Assembly: GCF_021917145.1 (NCBI RefSeq)
Contig: NC_061082.1
Coordinates: 16,223,682-16,287,681, forward strand
Length of the DNA: 64,000 nt
Direction: 5' to 3'
Origin: Hypomesus transpacificus
Taxonomy: Eukaryota > Chordata > Actinopteri > Osmeriformes > Osmeridae
Shown here: positions 1 to 11,400 of the stretch, in pieces
Position numbering within the stretch: position 1 is the stretch's first letter
Layout: every line of letters starts with the position of its first letter
Program-made: the position numbers and the translations under genes
The notes under the pieces: model-generated
Told to the model about the DNA's origin: nothing
Seen by the model: only the letters and a program-made list of their open reading frames with translations
Database searches by the model: none

Positions 1-1129
1 CCATATCTGAGGTGTTAACCGTAAAGATGGGAGATGTCCTTCACTTTACCTGCAATGACCCAGAAAAAGCCATGGCCATAGTCAACAAAGGTAGAGACTT
101 TTTTTACTCAATCACTATTTTGGCCCCCGAAGGGAATTCAGGTGTTCGGGCAACTAGTAACACTGTATAACTAGAGTTGTAAGTGTTACAGTACTGCTGA
201 ATGACAGTGTAGGTATAGTTAATAACTATATTATTAATGTTAGCGATCAAAGTCAATCACTGTTTAAAGAAAAGTATAGGTAATAGCTATAATAATAATA
301 ATAGGATACTTAAAAGTGTGAGTGTGTTTTGTTGTGCTAGGCCTTGATGCTGAGGCCATGGCCAGGCTGGCGGATCTCCTTCGCAGCTCCTCTTCTGAAG
401 CCACTGACCAGGAAGGGACAATAGGAAGTCCCAACCCAGAGTTGAGTTTAGGCTTCACCAACCAGGAAGTTTGCCAGTCGGAGAAGGCTGACATCATCAT
501 TTCCTGGTTGCCCCCAAGGCCCTCTGAGACCCCCTCCCTCCAGCCTGGGGAGGTTCTGATCCAGGAGAAGGTTTGGACAACCTCCGGGGCCCAGTGCCCT
601 GCACCACCAGACCCTGCGGGACTTCCTGCACGGGCTGATGGTACACCTAGCCCTCCAGGAGTCCCCGTCGACCACCAGCGCCCCCACCCCCTCGAAGCTA
701 GAGGCTACTCTCCTTCAGAAAGTGGGATGGATTCTTTGGACCCAAGACGGGATCAGCCTCACCCTGGATCACCAGCCCCAGAGCCCGTTCTTCAGTGGCA
801 CAGACGCCCTTGAGGCCATGTTGGAGGCGGGCTACGCTAAGCTGTCACTCAGCTCTAACAGTAGCAGGGCCCTGCTCCGCTCTGCTCGCCACGGAGAAGC
901 GGGAGCCATTTGCTGCCTGGCCCAGACCATTGCCACGGTGATCTGCCGCCACGCCGAGGACTGGCGCGCTCCTGCTGTGTCGGATGTTACCGTCCGTTTT
1001 GAAACAGGTTGTGAGGGGAAGGAGAATGCTCAGGACTCTGCTGGCTTGGAAAAGGCCAATGGAAGCTCCAGCTTAAGAACAAATGTGAGGATAGATGACG
1101 GATCTGAGCTCTCTGACGATAGCTCCTCA

Positions 1130-1399
1130 TCCGCCTCCACCTCCCGGTTCTGCCACTCCTCCTCTTCCTCCACCTCTGACTTATCCTCCTCCACCTCCCG
1201 GTTCTGCCACTCCTCCTCTTCCTCCACCTCTGACTTATCCTCCTCCACCTCCCGGTTCTGCCACTCCTCCTCTTCCTCCACCTCTGACTTATCCTCCTCC
1301 ACCTCCCGGTTCTGCCACTCCTCCTCTTCCTCCACCTCTGACTTATCCTCCTTCACCTCCCGGTTTTGTCACTCCTCCTCTTCCTCCACCTCGGATTTA
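1130..1399 (+). repeat. 54-bp coding minisatellite, 5 units (copy 1)
   Basis: Five tandem 54-bp units each encode the 18-residue motif SSSTSRFCHSSSSSTSDL with small changes (A at the second residue in unit 1, F at the third residue in unit 5). The unit length is a multiple of three, so unit number can change without shifting the frame. The opposite strand is also open, as Glu-rich repeats, but this is a shadow of the repeat. Confidence 0.95.
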
Positions 1400-1663
1400 T
1401 CCTCCTCTTCGCACTCCCAAACCTCCATCAGCTCCTCCATCTCCAGGAGCTCCATGGCTTTGGACCCCTGCCCAGATGGGGACAATCTGGACCATCTAAG
1501 AAAGACCAAACCCTCCAGACTCCAAAGATGGTTCACCTTGGTAAGCTGAAAACAACTCCACACACACTGGCACTGGGTAGACATGACCTGAACGCAGTCT
1601 AGGACAAGAAAGGGTTCAAAGTATGCATTTGAAGAATACATTATGTATGAGTAGAAAACAGTA

Positions 1664-1785
1664 GATGTAGTTATTTAGCAGATTTCTTTATTCAAAGCCA
1701 CACACACAGAGGATTTGAACCTCTTGACATCTTGTTCCACAGCCAAATGCTCTACCACATAGCTACACCCATCCCACCACATTAG
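1664..1785 (-). mobile_element. tRNA-derived SINE in intron 8 (copy 1)
   Basis: On the minus strand this has a pol III A-box-like stretch (TGTAGCTATGTGGTAGAGCA) and a B box (GGTTCAAATCC), followed by a short tail ending in TCTGCTAAATAACTACAT. The tail resembles the LINE-type tails of other fish SINEs. The same insertion sits at the same intronic place in all four gene copies, so it predates the duplications. Confidence 0.8.
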
Positions 1786-2475
1786 ATATATAGTTACAGT
1801 TAATGTAGTTCAGTCAAGACACTCACGTATTACATTTGAGCATTTATTGATAACCATAGACATGGAAATAGGTTTGACTTTGGCAGTGTATGTATCTAGG
1901 AGACCCAGTCCCTACCTTAGCGAGCAGCATTAGCGAGCAACATACATACATAGAATATGAGGCAGGGAGCAAATAGAGATATAATCCCCCTGATGGATAG
2001 AACATACAGACGACAAGGGGGAGAAGGGGAGGGTGGAGGTTGGCAGTAGCACAGATCATACAGCAACCGGGGGTGAGTGTGTGTGTGTATCTGCGCAGCC
2101 TTTGAATGCCGCCTAATCGGACGTAGCTCAATGGGCTTGAGCAGGCTAACACAGGTGTAGTTAATGAGTGGATGACGCCCGCTGCCAGAGTGCCATGGCT
2201 GAACTAGACTTTGCTCATTTATTTCCTGTCAATGTAAAACACTTAATAATTTTAAGGAACTGTTTGTCTTTGGTCTCACTTACATCCCAGATGAGAAAGA
2301 AGACCAATGCTGTCACCAAGGTCACACAGAGTGCTGCTGCCAAAGGACAGAAGAAGACTAACTCAGTTACTCCCCTCAACTGTGGAAGTGAGATCATTAT
2401 ATATTGTCATGATATATTGTCAGATCATTTTTGTTCACTTAGGCTTTCCCACTTAAGTTGGCTCTCCCACCATTT

Positions 2476-2525
2476 CACACACACACACACGCACACACAC
2501 ACACACACACGCACACACACACACA
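2476..2525. repeat. (CA)n microsatellite, intron 9 of copy 1
   Basis: This is a CA/CG-interrupted dinucleotide run between exons 9 and 10. The equivalent tracts in the other copies are longer: about 70 bp in copy 2, about 87 bp in copy 3 and about 105 bp in copy 4. Confidence 0.95.
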
Positions 2526-2731
2526 CTCATACTCTTTTCAAGTAAATGGACAGTGCTGGTTATGTGTGACATCATCTCCTGTTGTGTGATGGTGTTCCCT
2601 GTCCATGCCCAGATCCTACCGAGTCCTCCAGCATGAAGAAACAGAAGAAGAAGTCCATTAAAGGATTCTTCCGCAGGATCTCTGCAGCTCTTTCGAAGGT
2701 GTTCTGTTGTAGCTGCGAGATTCACCAGTAG

Positions 2732-3660
2732 AGGCAGCCGCTTGCTTCCTGACCTGACTTTGGAGACGGAGAGGATCTGTCACTTCAACAACCACCGCAG
2801 CCATTTCCCACTCTGAAATACATAACAGAGCTATTCATAATTTTAGTAATATTAGTAATATTTCCCTTGTAATTGCTAAGCTGTTTGTGTTTAGGTTTGT
2901 GACATCTCCAATTATTTTGTGTCATATTATTAGTATACTGCCACTTTACTGCAGTACTTCAGTATAAAAATGAGATAAAACACTAGCTTTTCCAAAGTTT
3001 TTAGATACATATAGTTTGGTCAAGTTTGTGTTGAGAATGTTGACCGTTTCCCAATGACTGCTTCGCAATTAACATTGTGCACCATTCTTATTGATCCTAA
3101 GCGGTCTCATCTGCTCACACATATTTGCCCACACATAGGTATGTTTGTATGCAAGGGGGGTGTATTTCTTATTCTTTTATCAAAGAGGAAGATAAGGAAG
3201 AGGAGAGCAGGAGGGAGGGAGAAGCAGAAGAGTGCAGGGGAGAAAGGGTAGAATGAGGGATGAGGTGAGGGCAGAGAGAGTGGAAGGAGAGAGGAGAAAT
3301 GGGGGATTGTTGGAGGGGGGACGGGGGGTGTTAATAGTGGCTCTCACACACACCATAAATCAACGCAGACTACACCGGTTACACTTGATGCCGTGACTTT
3401 TTCAGGATCAACGAATCAGCACTTTGCCAATCGCTGTGCTTGTAGGACGACCCTCCTACTTGTCTTTTGGTTTGCTGCAGCTTCACACATGTTGGACTCC
3501 CAGATCGGGCATGCTAACTGTTCATGCATTCCCCTGAAAGACTGGTGACAAGCGCTAACTGTTCCATCAGTTGGTACTGTGTTTTTAAGTCATACAGGTG
3601 GTGGTAAGCTACAACTGTAGCCACAGCTGCCCTGGGACAGACTGACAGAAGTGTGGCTAC
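2732..3660. other. Non-coding flank downstream of copy 1
   Basis: I see no gene here. The stretch holds the likely 3' untranslated and flanking sequence of copy 1 and a purine-rich segment at about 3180-3320. It is duplicated at 22185-23150. Confidence 0.6.
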
Positions 3661-3661
3661 C

Positions 3662-3860
3662 AATCAGAATCAGAATGGGATTTATTCGCCATGAAAGTTT
3701 GCACAGACAAGGAATTTGCTTTGGCAGGAAGGTGCATACAATAAACATATAGGAATCTTACATTTAGATATATGGTCTAACTATACTAAGGATACATAAA
3801 CTAGCAATACTAAGTGGAATACAATTTAAAATAAAATATACAATAAAGTAAAATATAAGT
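3662..3860 (-). mobile_element. Rex1-like LINE 3' tail
   Basis: Read on the minus strand, this matches the 3' end of the longer LINE at 43757-44985. The shared parts are the segment GGTGCATACATTAAAC-like, then AAGCAAATTCCTTGTCTGTG, then a TTCTGATT repeat at the very end. It is a 5'-truncated insertion, as is usual for target-primed LINEs, and is duplicated at 23151-23345. Confidence 0.75.
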
Positions 3861-4800
3861 TGCAATCAGCGCCCTCCGACCACAACCAACATTCATTCAC
3901 CAACATTCATACGATGCAATGTCTTTATGTTGGTGGGAGAAACCGGAGTACCCGGAGGAAAGCCACGCAGGCTCGGGCAGAACATGTAAACTCCACACAG
4001 AAAGTCCTGGAACGACTGAGGTCCAGAGGGCAGATAGGGCATTTTGAAATTAGCCTACATTTACAGTAGCTATCTAATGGTAGACTACAGAGAAAGTGTG
4101 ATATTTCTATGTCAGTTTTGGAGCGACAGAGGGAAAATATTTTAGTCGACACATTAAATAAAACCGAATGAGGAACCGAAATGTGCATTCTAATCCGGTC
4201 CGATTCCTACCTGTTGCGTAGGAACCGGTTCCATAGTGGAACTGGGTTTAGGTACCAAACCCTAATGAAAGTTATGCATTCTTATTTTCATTAATTTTCG
4301 TATTAAATCATACACTTGCCCTGTTTATATCATATTGAAGAGAAAGGCTTTCTAATTACATAAATGTATGTGTGATTATTTTAGGAAAATCATCCTTTAT
4401 CAAGAAGATTTCAAAGTGCTTTTTTTTTTACAATAATATTCTCAGTTCATACTTCTTTTTCAACCACTTTTATTACAAGTATATACATAATTATGTGGGC
4501 AATAAAAAAACATATTTTGTTTAAAAGTGATGACCATTCTGGTGATAAGTGGAAAAACCAGAATCCCCCCCCCCCCCCCCCCCCCCCCCACCACCAAGAA
4601 CTAGCGCTATCTAGCTATATTCCACTCCATAACTAAAAGGGTTTAACTTTTTCCACCATCAAATTGGCCAAACAAGTAATAGATATTTAGCTTTGAGGGT
4701 ACACAGTGTAGCTAGCTAATGTTTATTTAGCAAGTTTCACAGAAATATGCAACAAACGAGGCTATACAGTACTACTACTGGGACAGTTTGGCCCCAGACA
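3861..4800. other. Intergenic, AT-rich, with a poly-C run
   Basis: I find no coding sequence. The stretch includes an uninterrupted C run of about 24 bases at roughly 4566-4589. At the equivalent place in copy A2 (about 24055-24073) the run is shorter. Homopolymer length here is unreliable. Confidence 0.6.
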
Positions 4801-5655
4801 TCACTGCTTTGGGGTTTTTCTATTGTGGACACGCAGGTGACACTTTAGATGGCTTCTTGTTTTAGCTGAATAGTCACAGAGGTCACAGCTGTAGGGCTTC
4901 TCTCCAGTGTGGATCATGCTGTGAACTGTGAAACCGCTACCACTGCTAAAGGTTTTACCACAAAGGTCACAGTAGTGCTTCTCTCCCCTGTGGATTCTGC
5001 GGTGAACCGTTAAACTGTTACCACTGCTAAAGGCTTTATCACAGAGGTCACAGCTGTAGGGCTTCTCTCCAGTGTGGGTTCTGCTGTGTACTGTGAAACT
5101 GTTGGCATGGCTAAAGGTTTTATCACAGAGGTCACAGCTGTAAGGCTTCTCTCCAGTGTGGACTCTGCGGTGAACTGTTAGACCATTACCACTGCTAAAG
5201 GTTTTATGACAGAGGTCACAGCTGTAGGGCTTCTCTCCAGTGTGGATTCTGTGGTGAATTGTGAAATCGTTAGCCTGGCTAAAGGTTTTACCACAGAGGT
5301 CACAGCTGTAGGGTTTCTCTCCAGTGTGGATTCTGCGGTGAACTTTTAAACTGTTACCACTGCCTAAGGTTTTATGACAGAGGTCACAGCTGTAGGGAGT
5401 CTCTCCAGTGTGGATCTTGCAGTGAACTTTGAAATTGCCAGAGTGTCTAAAGGTTTTACCACAGAGGTCACAGCTGTAGGGCTTCTCTCCAGTGTGGATC
5501 CTACGGTGAACTTTGACATTTGCAGCTTGGCTAAAGGTTTTATCACAAAGGTCACAGCTGTAGGGCTTCTCTCCAGTGTGGATCTTCATGTGCTTTTTAA
5601 GGTTATTGGATATGGCAAAGCTCTTCCCATATATATCACAGTGAGGTGTCTTCAT
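4801..5655 (-). CDS. C2H2 zinc-finger protein, copy 1 (10 fingers)
   Basis: This open reading frame of 284 aa is almost entirely tandem C2H2 zinc fingers joined by [11 protein letters not shown] linkers, the pattern of DNA-binding poly-zinc-finger proteins. Nine fingers are complete. The first has Tyr where the second Cys should be (CDIYGKSF; copy 2 has CDICGKSF), so it should not bind zinc. Helix contact positions vary between fingers. There is no KRAB, BTB or ZAD domain. An in-frame TGA two codons before the chosen ATG supports this start unless an unseen exon splices in between. Minus-strand sequence upstream has a good acceptor ending at 5884 and an exon ending at 6522 with a GTAAGT donor; its short ATG frame (MLLSTYE) meets a stop after splicing, so these look like 5' untranslated exons. 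The stop is at 4801-4803. The gene is convergent with gene copy 1. It has one finger fewer than the paralogue at 24271-25209. Confidence 0.88.
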   Translation of the reverse strand: MKTPHCDIYGKSFAISNNLKKHMKIHTGEKPYSCDLCDKTFSQAANVKVHRRIHTGEKPYSCDLCGKTFRHSGNFKVHCKIHTGETPYSCDLCHKTLGSGNSLKVHRRIHTGEKPYSCDLCGKTFSQANDFTIHHRIHTGEKPYSCDLCHKTFSSGNGLTVHRRVHTGEKPYSCDLCDKTFSHANSFTVHSRTHTGEKPYSCDLCDKAFSSGNSLTVHRRIHRGEKHYCDLCGKTFSSGSGFTVHSMIHTGEKPYSCDLCDYSAKTRSHLKCHLRVHNRKTPKQ

Positions 5656-6668
5656 AATTCAGCTCTCTCTGGATCCTGTATCTAGTCTCTGGAAGATGTT
5701 TTCTCTCTAGTTGATCCTCTGTCTGGTTACTGCTGTTTCTGGTTGAGTTTCTCTCTGGTTGAGTCTCTCTGCTCAAGTTTCTGTAGTCTCTCTAGTTGAG
5801 TCTCTGTAGTCTCTTTGGAGCCTTAAGGTGTCTTCTCTGTCTAGTCTCCGCCCATGATCAAGTATAATTGGCCAGTAGGGAATCTGGAAGAAACAGTTCC
5901 AATGAGAACTCACCTTTCACATGAAGGAACTCTTGTCTGTCATATTGTCCACTTTGCATATGTAATGTTGATCATTTGGTGAGAGGTGTATGTTTCTCCA
6001 ATTTCTCTTTTACTGGATAAACACGTAATCTCTGGCATACAACTCCTCATAGTAATTTGGTTTTCTTCAAAATAATAATAGCCTATAATAAGCATTACAT
6101 GTCAATTAACAATAAAATGACTGGATTGGAATTACAATGTTTTAAAACCAATAATATTATTATACTATATTGCATCTGTCTCATTTTCAATTTAAAAACA
6201 GATAGTTACAACATAGAAAAAGAAATGACGGAACGTTTATGAGCAACAATACAGAACACAGCTATCTTTATGCTGCCACGAGGGCGATCATATTTAAGTT
6301 CACAAAACTGGAATAAGTAGTTTGAGACTCAGAAGATGTGCATCTACATAACATTAAATCATATTAAATACGCTTTCCACAACGTACTAAAATATTCCCA
6401 TTAATAAAGACAAACACTTAATCTAGCTAACAACACAATCGAGCTAGCTAGTACCGAAATTAGTTTAAACCCAAGCACAAAGTTGCAAATCGTGGATACA
6501 ACGTCAAAAGCTAGCACTTACCTTCATAAGTGGACAGCAACATAGCTTTGACCTTTAAATACATTAGGTATCAAATGTTAAAACGTAAGGAAACTTCACT
6601 TTACGTATGACAAACTACATTGATTTAAAGCTCAAGTAACCGTGGATAAAAAACTTTTAAGTCAAGTG
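5656..6668 (-). other. Putative 5' untranslated exons and intron of zinc-finger copy 1
   Basis: On the minus strand there is a CTTCCAG acceptor at 5884-5889 and a clean exon end TTATGAAG followed by GTAAGTG at 6521/6522. A further possible donor (GAAAG then GTGAGT) lies near 5911. None of the frames joins in phase with the zinc-finger frame without a stop, so I treat these as leader exons. No other gene is visible. Confidence 0.4.
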
Positions 6669-7055
6669 ATGAAACGACCGGCGAGAGTAGCCGCTTGCAG
6701 GCGGGGAGGAGTTAAAAACAGCTCCGTGAAGTTGGTGAAGTAGCAATTAAATGATTGGCCAGACACACACACGACTACTTTGACGCGTGTTTTGTAATTA
6801 TTCTCACACCTTCCGTATCGCCAATGCTCAAATCCGGACCAAATAGTTCAATTGAATAGAAAATGTGTCGAAGAAGTCCGTCTCTTCACTAACGGAAAGA
6901 TTAAGTTTAATTATAAATAAAGTAAGCAAACAGCCCTTGATCGGCCATGACTGACATCAACGCAGCAAACCACGAGAAGCTGGAATGTCCAACTTCACAT
7001 AGCTGTTTTTAACTCCTCCCCGACTGCAAGCGGCTACTCTCGCTGGTCGTTTCAT
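6669..7055. repeat. 65-bp inverted repeat around a 257-bp spacer (copy A1)
   Basis: Positions 6669-6733 and 6991-7055 are reverse complements at about 61 of 65 positions. The outer ends read ATGAAACGACCGGCGAG and its complement. The arms lie just upstream of the putative first exon of the zinc-finger gene. The structure is kept in the duplicate (26228-26292 and 26550-26614). It could be a non-autonomous DNA transposon (MITE-like) or the core of a divergent promoter. I see no convincing target-site duplication. Confidence 0.8.
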
Positions 7056-7618
7056 GCAGCCATAGTCCATGTCGAAATTACCTAATGATACAAACACTCG
7101 AGATGCAGTTTCTTATTTAAAACACCAGGTGGCACCAGAACGGTAAAAGGGCTACAAAGAAAGGCATACATGCATATTTTCATTCAATTCAATTTTCAGA
7201 AATTGGATTTCGAGAGAGAAATCAATCCAGTCGAGTTAACCTGTGATTGCACTGCCATTAAGTGGGGAAAGTGCAACATTGCATTGAGAGATGAAGGATG
7301 AGATGGAAATAGAGAGATGAAGAGATAGAGGGATAAACAGAGGAAGAGAGATGGAGAGAAAGAGATGGATACAGAGAGATAGACTAAAGACTATAGATGT
7401 GTTAGAAGCACACATCCTTCTTCTACAGTCTAAATAATGAGAGATGTCTTTCAGCTTCACATGTCTTTATTCAGCTGTTCAGGTCATTATAACCACCAGC
7501 AGGAGTTCAAAGTAGCAGAGAGACAACTATGAACTGATCACTTAAACAACAGCAGTTATAAAACACTTCCATCTCAATAGTGAGTAGCACATGTACCCAA
7601 ACATTACAACACATCGTT
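7056..7618. other. Non-coding, purine-rich
   Basis: I see no gene. A GAGA-rich stretch lies at about 7285-7385. The region is duplicated at 26615-27190. Confidence 0.6.
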
Positions 7619-8307
7619 AGTTTACATTTACATTTATTTTTTTAGCAGACGCTTTTATCCAAAGCGACTTCCAAGAGAGAGACTTACAAAGTGCATAGGT
7701 CACTGATAATAACAACAAGATAGCCCCAAAACATTGCGAGTAGCCAAAACACGAAGCACAAATTGTGAACAACCAAAATAAGTGCCAAAGGGAAGAACCA
7801 CAAGAGCATGTAGTTAAACAAGTTACAATTAAACAACATGTACCGCTATAAGTGCAAGTGTACCTGTAGAAAAACAAGCAACAATAAAAACAAATGTATC
7901 ACAGCGAGTACAAAAATATAAATCAGTTACCACTAACCCCAAGAATAACAAGTCTCTAAGCAAGAGTCATTGTGATCCTTGAGGAAACTAACATCGGGTC
8001 AAGCAAACCATTCTAAAGTACCGTTGTACTCCCAGAACAAATGCGTCTTGAGCCTTTTCTTGAAGGTGGAGAGACAGTCAGTGTCTCTGATGGAGGTGGG
8101 GAGTTGATTCCACCATTGGGGGGCCAGGCAGGAGAAAAGCTTGTGTTGGGACCGGGCGGTCTTGAGCGGTGGGAACACCAGGCGCGGTTGTCTGAAGAAG
8201 ACCGTAGGTGGCAGGTGGGGGCATAAGGCTGCAGGAGAGACTTGATGTAGTCGGGTGCAGTCCCGACTTACAGTTAAAACTCTATTTACCGAGTAGCAGG
8301 ACAGCAA
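7619..8307 (-). mobile_element. L2-like LINE, 3' end with C-terminal ORF
   Basis: The minus-strand frame at 7999-8307 encodes the conserved C-terminus of L2/CR1-type LINE ORF2 (APQWWNQLPTSIRDTD, then FKKRLKTHLFWEYN). It is followed by a 3' untranslated region of about 380 bp. This ends in the fish repeat tail AAGTCGCTTTGGATAAAAGC..GTCTGCTAAA. The rest of the reverse transcriptase is missing, so this is a 5'-truncated copy. The segment shared with 27191-27387 marks the right edge of the 7.85-kb duplication. Confidence 0.85.
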
Positions 8308-8478
8308 GTAGACAGTGATTTCTATTGTCCAGTAGTGCCGAGACTAAATGATCATATACAATCATCAAGGTGAAATAGCAGAAATGATACAACTAAAAAA
8401 ACTATGATTATAAACCAACTAAAACAATGACAGGGTTGTGTATGATTGTATGAAGGTATCACTCCTCTACAAGACCCT

Positions 8479-11400
8479 CTACCACAGCTTCATAATCTCT
8501 GCACTGGTACCATCGTTACCCATCCCAAACCCAGGGTAGAGTGTTTGGGTGAAGGTGGTCTGGACTCTGTGGAGGAGGTTAACTGAGTCAGAGACGACAC
8601 TGTAGAAGGACAGAGTACCTGCCTTGTGATCCAGGTACACTCCTACTCTGCAGGACTGAGGGCCTGATACTGCAGTAACAACTATGTTATGTCTGAGCGT
8701 GTAACCATCACTAGAGCACAGTAACCTCCAGGACTTGTTATTGTGACCAAAGCCATCGTTAACGTTTGTTCTGCTGATGTCTTTATGTGACACTGCTATG
8801 GCAACACGCCCACCTCTCCACTCCACTTCCCAGTAACAGCGTCCAGACAGAGCCTCTCTACACAGCACCTGACAAAGCCTGGTGAACCTCTTTGGATGGT
8901 CAGGATATGGCTGCTGCTGCATTAGACGTGTGACCTTCCTGTTCCCCTTAGACAGAGAGAGGGCTGTATATGCTGTGTTTGGGTCCAGTGTGAGCTTACA
9001 GGAATCTGGGAGCAGAGCAGAGACCAGATCAGAGTTAATAACACATCCATTCATGTGTCCCCATGTTAAAGCTGTTAATTCATCATTCAACACGTGTCAG
9101 TGGAGAGAGACCTGGACACTTCAGAGACTCACATCGTAAGAGGTCTGCTCTGGTCTTGGGCTCTGGAGGCAGGAACACATCCACTGTGGAGACTGGAGAC
9201 ACACACACACAGATATACAGACACACACACAAACACACACATACACTACGTTATCAAGTTGATACAAGCATGTGCTTATGTGACAGGTGTCTGTCCTATC
9301 ACATGATGTTTGTCCATGAGGCTTCATGTGCTGTTCCTCCAGACCTGCTGTGTCTAACCAGCTCACCTGTGGTGGAGATGTTGGAGCACACGCTCTGGAT
9401 CAGCTCCTCTAGTTTGTTTCTCAGCTTAGAGACCACCTCAGTCACATGTTTGAAGTACTGAAGAGGAGGAACAGAGATGCTGGGGACATCTGAAGATACA
9501 CTGATACTGCAGAGAGACTGGTAGTTCTGGAGACAGGGAGGGGGGAGGAGGGGAGAGTTGGGGGGAGAAAGAGAGAGAGCGTGTGGGAGAGAGAGCGTGT
9601 GGGAGAGAGAGGGGGGAGAGGAGGGGGAGATAAGAGGGGGAGATAAAGAAAGAGGAGGGAGAGAAAAGGGAGGGGAAAAGATACATATGTTGAGACAGAC
9701 AGGAAATTACACACAAACATAGACAAACACCATGCACAAAATGACATAAAGTAACACACACACTATTCACAGGTTTGAGCAGAGATCTTATATAGATGAC
9801 CAGACAGTGAGAGTAGCTTCACATCTGAGCTGCCAGGGTAGTCCAGTTACCCGGAGGAAGTGGATGTTGTCCTTTGTGTGTGAGAGCTTCTCCAGCTCAG
9901 CGTCTCTCCTCCTCAGCTCAGCTATCTCCTGCTCCAGTCTCTCCAGCAGTACTTCAGCCTGACTCACTGCTGCCCCCTGTTGGGCTATGATCAGATCCTT
10001 CACCTCACAGCGCCTTCTCACAATGGAGAGGATCAGCTCAGTGAAGATCCTCTCACTGTCCTCCACTGCTGCCTGGCCAGAGCGCTGGAGAGAGAGGGGG
10101 AGGAAGAGAAGGAGAAAGGGGAGAGAGAAGGTGAGAGGGGAGGGGAAAGGAGAGGTGGGGGGAGAAGAGAGGGATAGAGGGGAAGGAGGAGAGAGGAGAG
10201 AGGAGAGAGAGAAAGAGAGAGGGAAAGACAACAACAAAAAAGATTGAGAAAAATCAGTCAAGATGACCCTCTAGTGACACCAGTCTGCCTAAGAGTCCAC
10301 CTGTCCTATCCAGGTGTCTCCCAGTAGCACAGCTACAATAGTGGAGATCCTGATGCTGACCTTGAAAGACTCCACAGCCTGTTGAAGCTCCTTCAGCTCC
10401 TTCTCTCTCTGCTGGACTCTCTGCTGGACTTCCTGCTGACTCTGGATCAGCTTGTCCTGGAGAACAACATGCATGACAACAACAGTAGGAGTTACAGTAG
10501 AGGACTTTGGTGGAGTGGACCTCTGTCAGAACACACTGAACACCAACACTGAACACAGCTGCTAAACATGTCCAGTACAGCCATTAGCTACATAGCTTAA
10601 TGTGGTCTGTCTCGTTTTTGTTTATCACAAGACAAGAGAATGTAGCTTTGTGTGAGGGGTGAAGAGATTTCTTACCAGTTTTGGTACAGAGGCAGAATGC
10701 TAACATTGGCTTGCTAGCTTGGCTAACTTCACACTTGGAGCAAAATTGCATAATAGATTAAATAAAAGAAAAATAAAACAATGAAAGAATGTGTCTGTCA
10801 ATGTGAAATTTGGCAAGCTTCCTAAGGCAACTCCAACGCTGATGACCTTTCTTACAGACCATTTCACAATTCAAATCAAATTTCAGTTTGGAATCAATGA
10901 CTATATACCTAGGTATTTGTAACTCTCCACACGATCCACAACCTGTCCTTTAATAGTTGTGGTAACGTGATCTGCAGTAGAAGTTCTAAAATCAATTATT
11001 ATATTGGATATTGTGTTGTAGAATGTACACACTGTGGTGTGTTGTATACCGGACACTGTTCAGCTGATAAACTCTTTGTGGTTAGGGTAACGAAAGCCTA
11101 TTACAGACGGTTTGGCTGACGACTCCCAGTCAGTCAGACAGCTTCACCCGTCTCCACTTTCCCACTCACATGTAGTTCAGTGATATTTCCACAGTTGTGG
11201 GCTTGACCAATCTTAAAATATTGTAGCGGCCCGAAGTTCCCGAGTTCTAAGACCGAGACTGATCAAAGGCAGACTAAATATGTGGTCAATTCTGAGATGA
11301 GACTGAGATTACTAAAACAGCTCTGGTCTTACCTGATTCTCCTTCCTCTCAGCTTTGGCTAACACCGTGTCATGGCCTTTATGTTCATCCATGGTACACA

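Larger units (their letters stand above)
1..2731 (+). pseudogene. Ser-rich multicopy gene, copy 1 (3' half, frameshifted)
   Basis: This is the 3' part of the gene described in full at 16398-22184. The visible exons are 1-90 (end of the large exon 7), 341-1540 (exon 8), 2291-2387 (exon 9) and 2613-2731 (exon 10, TAG stop at 2729-2731). Exon 8 is 1200 nt against 1091 nt in copy 2: two extra 54-bp units (108 nt) plus one base. The extra base lies in a run of four G near 585, where the other copies have three G, and it shifts the frame so that the exon is open only in two separate pieces. Unless the extra G is a sequencing or assembly error, this copy cannot make the full C-terminus. Its splice sites and the last two exons are intact. 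The 5' part lies left of the window. Confidence 0.85.
1..7845 (+). repeat. Segmental duplication, direct copy A1
   Basis: This block is a near-identical direct repeat of 19541-27387. Position 1 corresponds to 19541, and the match runs through the Ser-rich gene, the Rex1-like LINE tail, the zinc-finger gene and the 65-bp inverted repeats. It ends inside an L2-like LINE tail near 7845/27387, where the two sequences diverge. The left end lies outside the window, so copy A1 probably extends further upstream. Differences seen by eye are single bases, small indels, two 54-bp units, one zinc finger and homopolymer or CA length. I did not compute percent identity. Confidence 0.93.

Noticed and set aside
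1030-1641. Glu-rich minus-strand frames and Pro-rich plus-strand frame over the minisatellite
   Set aside because: A 54-bp unit without stops is open in several frames. The spliced Ser-rich frame has consistent exon phases in three copies, so the others are shadows.
2168-2545. 125-aa frame ending in a Thr-His repeat
   Set aside because: It crosses an exon, a GT donor and a CA microsatellite. The coding part is only exon 9 at 2291-2387.
9438-10261. Long minus-strand frames rich in Ser, Leu and Pro
   Set aside because: They read through GA/CT-rich TRIM introns. Only the parts at 9851-10084 and 9367-9526 are exons.
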